IMG/VR virus record: IMGVR_UViG_3300035564_000075
Location: 20,631 to 84,630 of that record
From: a virus
DNA: 64,000 nucleotides
Direction: 5' to 3' (one strand)
In this document: piece after piece, positions 61,968 to 64,000 of the stretch
How the letters are laid out: each line of letters opens with the position of its first letter
How positions within the stretch are numbered: the stretch's first letter is position 1
Notes under the pieces: model-generated
The model's database searches: none
The model's input: the letters and a program-made list of their open reading frames with translations, nothing else
Told to the model about the DNA's origin: nothing
Position numbers and translations under genes: made by a program

Positions 61968-61972
61968 AGCAA

Positions 61973-62194
61973 TCACCGTACATAGTAATCGAATGTGTGC
62001 TGCCACACCACAATACGCCTGTGCAAGATCCAGGTGATGATAGCCATGTGCGTGTGCCAGCCATCCTTCCCAAAGCAGCGTGATGCATGCAGAGCACCAC
62101 GGTTGTATGCATGCACAATGCCATCGCCATTGTCACGCATAGGGAAGACGTACTTGCGGAAGATCAAGATCATCAGGTACAACATGTTACACAT
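61973..62194 (-). CDS. 73-aa membrane-type protein
   Basis: ATG at 62194, SD AGGAG in a palindrome. MCNMLYLMILIFRKYVF start, His/Trp-rich rest. Confidence 0.6.
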   Translation of the reverse strand: MCNMLYLMILIFRKYVFPMRDNGDGIVHAYNRGALHASRCFGKDGWHTHMAIITWILHRRIVVWQHTFDYYVR

Positions 62195-62201
62195 CCTATT
62201 C

Positions 62202-62215
62202 TCCTGCGTGCAGGA
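62202..62215. promoter_or_regulatory. SD-containing palindrome
   Basis: TCCTGCGTGCAGGA on +: 6-bp arms around GT; contains the SD of the gene starting at 62194. Confidence 0.45.
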
Positions 62216-62289
62216 ATTAGCTGCATCTGAGCAGGCGTTAGCATGCATGACTATTGCCCCCATGCATGCATGCTATGCCAAATCAGATA

Positions 62290-62403
62290 CTACCTAACTG
62301 CCATAGTGATTAGGCTAGGCAAGGCCATACATGCAAGCATGCCTACTGCTATCACTACTGCGAATACGATCCAACCTACAGGAGAGCACAGTCTCTTATT
62401 CAT
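62290..62403 (-). CDS. 37-aa membrane peptide
   Basis: MNKRLCSPVGWIVFAVVIAV then MLACMALPSLI; a single long span. No clear SD; starts at the upstream stop. Confidence 0.5.
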   Translation of the reverse strand: MNKRLCSPVGWIVFAVVIAVGMLACMALPSLITMAVR

Positions 62404-62404
62404 G

Positions 62405-62632
62405 TTATTTGCAATAGGATAACCACTCAGCAACGAAGTTATCCCATGCCTGTCCAATGCTCTCAGTCTGTACATTGTGCGCTACATCCTGCGCACCATT
62501 GGAGATCTGCGTAGCTGCATTTGCAATATCCCCAGTACCAATGCCCTGGTGTGGTGATGAGAAGTTACCCACCGCTATGACCACTGCGATGATCACCAAA
62601 ACCATAAAGCCAAAGAACAACTTCTTACCCAT
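62405..62632 (-). CDS. Small membrane-anchored protein
   Basis: 75 aa, SD AAGGAGG. MGKKLFFGFMVLVIIAVVIAV anchor and hydrophilic rest with GAQDVAHNVQ. First gene of the leftward block. Confidence 0.7.
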   Translation of the reverse strand: MGKKLFFGFMVLVIIAVVIAVGNFSSPHQGIGTGDIANAATQISNGAQDVAHNVQTESIGQAWDNFVAEWLSYCK

Positions 62633-62984
62633 TTTTGCCTCCTTCAGGCACAGAAAATTATACTGATCATCGGGACCAGCACCGTCAGAAATGCCCCCCT
62701 ATGTTCATTTTTTCTCTTTCACTCCCCCCACTAATAGTTGGAAACGCCCGTAGGGGAAAATTGGGGGGGTATTCATATAGTGGAAAAAGGAGGGGGTTCT
62801 GTCTCTATGGGTAAGGGTTGCTCTCTACGTTTCTACACTTCTACACTTGGTAGATCGTCACTTATTATCGTTTAGTGCCGAATTACGAAATAGCTTTCAC
62901 TCTTATTCACACTTTCAGCATTTGTTGAAAGTAGCAGTATTGGTGAAAGTGTGGTAAAATAGGGGCAAATAGAGGAGATGCGAT
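62633..62984. promoter_or_regulatory. Divergent control region
   Basis: 352 bases without an ORF. Left part: a minus-strand TATAAT (62657-62662) near the SD of the 62632 gene, without a good -35. Middle: G/C runs and repeats of TCTACACTT. Right part: CTTTCAC (62894), inverted repeat CACACTTTCA/TGAAAGTGTG (62908-62917/62944-62953) and an inner TGAAAGT, then extended -10 TGGTAAAAT (62952-62960) driving 62985. Probably operators for an early switch, possibly also an origin. Confidence 0.6.
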
Positions 62985-63221
62985 ATGGCTGATATAGTAG
63001 TAACTAATTCTCTTGAACTGAACATGGATGATGTGGAGTCTATTACCACTGTCAAGGCATCTGAAGCCATTATGAGGAATGGTCTTGAGTTTGGAACGAT
63101 AACTCACGAGTACAAGAAAATTGACATGCACTCGGGAAGAGTTATTATGGTCACAGACAAGAAGGATATTGAGGAGTTGAACTCTGCTCTATTGAGTAGG
63201 TTCTATTCTGGAATAAGATAG
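62985..63221 (+). CDS. Small unknown protein
   Basis: 78 aa, SD AGAGGAG. Acidic alpha/beta. First gene of the rightward right-hand block. Confidence 0.75.
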   Translation: MADIVVTNSLELNMDDVESITTVKASEAIMRNGLEFGTITHEYKKIDMHSGRVIMVTDKKDIEELNSALLSRFYSGIR

Positions 63222-63231
63222 GAGATTGGGT

Positions 63232-63423
63232 ATGGCAGAAGTATACAATAAACCACCACTTGGAATTGTGCCTGAGTTTGTTTGGAGAAAGAGTAGGGCA
63301 CGTGATCTTCTTGGTGCCATTGATAGATATGTCTATGACAATAAATATATCGACTTGCTAAGATCCTGGGAAAAGGAACTTTCCGAACATCTTGAATGGT
63401 TGATTACACATGATCGAGTATAG
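63232..63423 (+). CDS. Small unknown protein
   Basis: 63 aa from the ATG at 63232 (SD GGAG). Basic helical middle (VWRKSRARDLLGAIDRYV). Overlaps the next gene by 14 bases. Confidence 0.7.
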   Translation: MAEVYNKPPLGIVPEFVWRKSRARDLLGAIDRYVYDNKYIDLLRSWEKELSEHLEWLITHDRV

Positions 63424-63799
63424 AGAACAAAAATCCTGGAGAGGATTAGTCTCCAGGATCAAGGTCAAGCATGGTAAGATTTATGTAGATGCATACCTGT
63501 GGGCTTCACAGGATGCGCTGCAAGAGAACGTGTTGACAGACAACGAGTATCTGGTAGCATGCTATCTGCCAATTCCTATTAGGAATTGTGACGAAGGTAC
63601 TTTTGGTGAATTCAATTTTTGTCTTGATGAATTGGGATTCAAAACTGTTGCGCATGAACTTACTCATTTTATCATAGACCTAAAGAGAATGCAATGCTTC
63701 GAGGATGAGGATACTGCAGAATTCGTAGGAGAATTGGCAGAGAGATTGACTCAGGAATTTCTTTCCAAGACCTTGACAGATCCAGAAGAATATGTATAA
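63410..63799 (+). CDS. Zincin-like putative metalloprotease
   Basis: 129 aa. TVAHELTHFIID (HELTH at 82-86) is the HExxH zinc motif; Glu residues in EDTAEFVGEL may give the third ligand. Small, without propeptide or signal. Palindrome copy at 63573 codes IPIRN. Function not known; could process a phage or host protein. Confidence 0.7.
   Translation: MIEYREQKSWRGLVSRIKVKHGKIYVDAYLWASQDALQENVLTDNEYLVACYLPIPIRNCDEGTFGEFNFCLDELGFKTVAHELTHFIIDLKRMQCFEDEDTAEFVGELAERLTQEFLSKTLTDPEEYV
63573..63585. repeat. 13-bp palindrome copy (perfect, extends to 19 bp)
   Basis: CAATTCCTATTAGGAATTG (63570-63588), the longest copy, inside the zincin-like gene. Confidence 0.9.
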
Positions 63800-63800
63800 T
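63773..63800 (+). promoter_or_regulatory. Consensus promoter for tRNA
   Basis: TTGACA (63773-63778), 16-base spacer, TATAAT (63795-63800). Start near 63807, six bases before the tRNA. Confidence 0.8.
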
Positions 63801-63812
63801 AGGGTTACACAT

Positions 63813-63889
63813 GGAGTTTGTAGCTCAGTGGCCTAGAGCGCCTGTCTGTGGAACAGGGATCGTGAGTCCGAATCTCCCCAATCTCCCCA
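63813..63889 (+). tRNA. tRNA-His (GTG)
   Basis: Cloverleaf with extra G at -1 paired to C73, encoded CCA, D stem GCTC/GAGC, anticodon stem CCTGT/ACAGG with loop CTGTGGA. One mismatch each in acceptor (T-T) and T stem (T-C), and TCCGAAT instead of TTCGAAT in the T loop. Confidence 0.85.
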
Positions 63890-64000
63890 TGAAAAATCGT
63901 GATATAATTGTAGTGGTTATGAGCCTGCTCTACTTGCACTTTAACAACTGAAATGCCAACTAGCCTTTGAAGCACATTTGGATGTGCGCCCGTTCCGTAA

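Noticed and set aside
63900-63910. TATAAT at 63903 as a promoter
   Set aside because: No matching -35, and no following gene is visible before the window ends.
1-64000. CRISPR array, IS element or integrase
   Set aside because: No evenly spaced direct repeats, no transposase or integrase motif; the dispersed 13-mer is palindromic and irregularly spaced.

Overview
This window is one continuous piece of a large tailed bacteriophage (Caudoviricetes) genome, about 43% G+C. The evidence is a giant tape-measure-like virion protein followed by tail and fibre proteins and an endolysin, then a long leftward block of tightly packed small genes holding a phage replication set (primase, helicase, loader, SSB, endonuclease VII). 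Canonical sigma70-type promoters (TTGACA-N17-TATAAT) and strong Shine-Dalgarno (SD) sites point to an ordinary bacterial host. Its phylum cannot be read from the sequence. Terminase, portal and capsid genes are not seen, so the genome continues beyond the window.

Layout. (1) 2-20926, rightward: a giant ORF open at the window edge, four tail/fibre genes, then a promoter near 17.3 kb in front of a small protein, a GH25-like endolysin, a small protein, a GT4-type glycosyltransferase and a coiled-coil membrane protein. A bidirectional terminator at 20.94 kb ends the block. (2) 20972-62632, leftward: about 90 genes, mostly overlapping by 1-4 bases. They include a holin-like protein, a DUF1599-like protein, a 3'-5' exonuclease-like protein, UDG-like and radical-SAM proteins, a possible annealing protein, two HNH/endoVII nucleases, helicase and loader, a HAD nucleotidase, a primase, a PD-(D/E)xK nuclease, a ParB-like protein, a four-member paralogue array, a nucleotidyltransferase, SSB, a repeat protein, and clusters of tiny membrane or Cys-rich proteins. 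One lone rightward gene at 45770 starts directly behind a palindromic divergent promoter. (3) 62633-62984: a control region with inverted repeats. (4) 62985-64000, rightward: three small genes, one zincin-like, and a tRNA-His with its own promoter.

Two things stand out. First, the giant virion ORF carries, upstream of its tape-measure half, motifs that resemble both double-psi beta-barrel active sites of multisubunit-type RNA polymerases (an RxP...DFDAD segment and a K/G...VPIDLV segment, spaced as in a fused beta-beta' chain). This suggests a virion RNA polymerase fused to a tape measure. Second, a 13-bp palindrome TTCCTANTAGGAA (core TCCTANTAGGA) occurs 17 times across the window, in all three reading frames and in leaders, often embedding an SD or touching a promoter. 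It is a dispersed regulatory or architectural site of unknown function. Whether the two are connected is open.

Gene starts below were moved from the longest ORF to the start with a visible SD where the sequence supports it.
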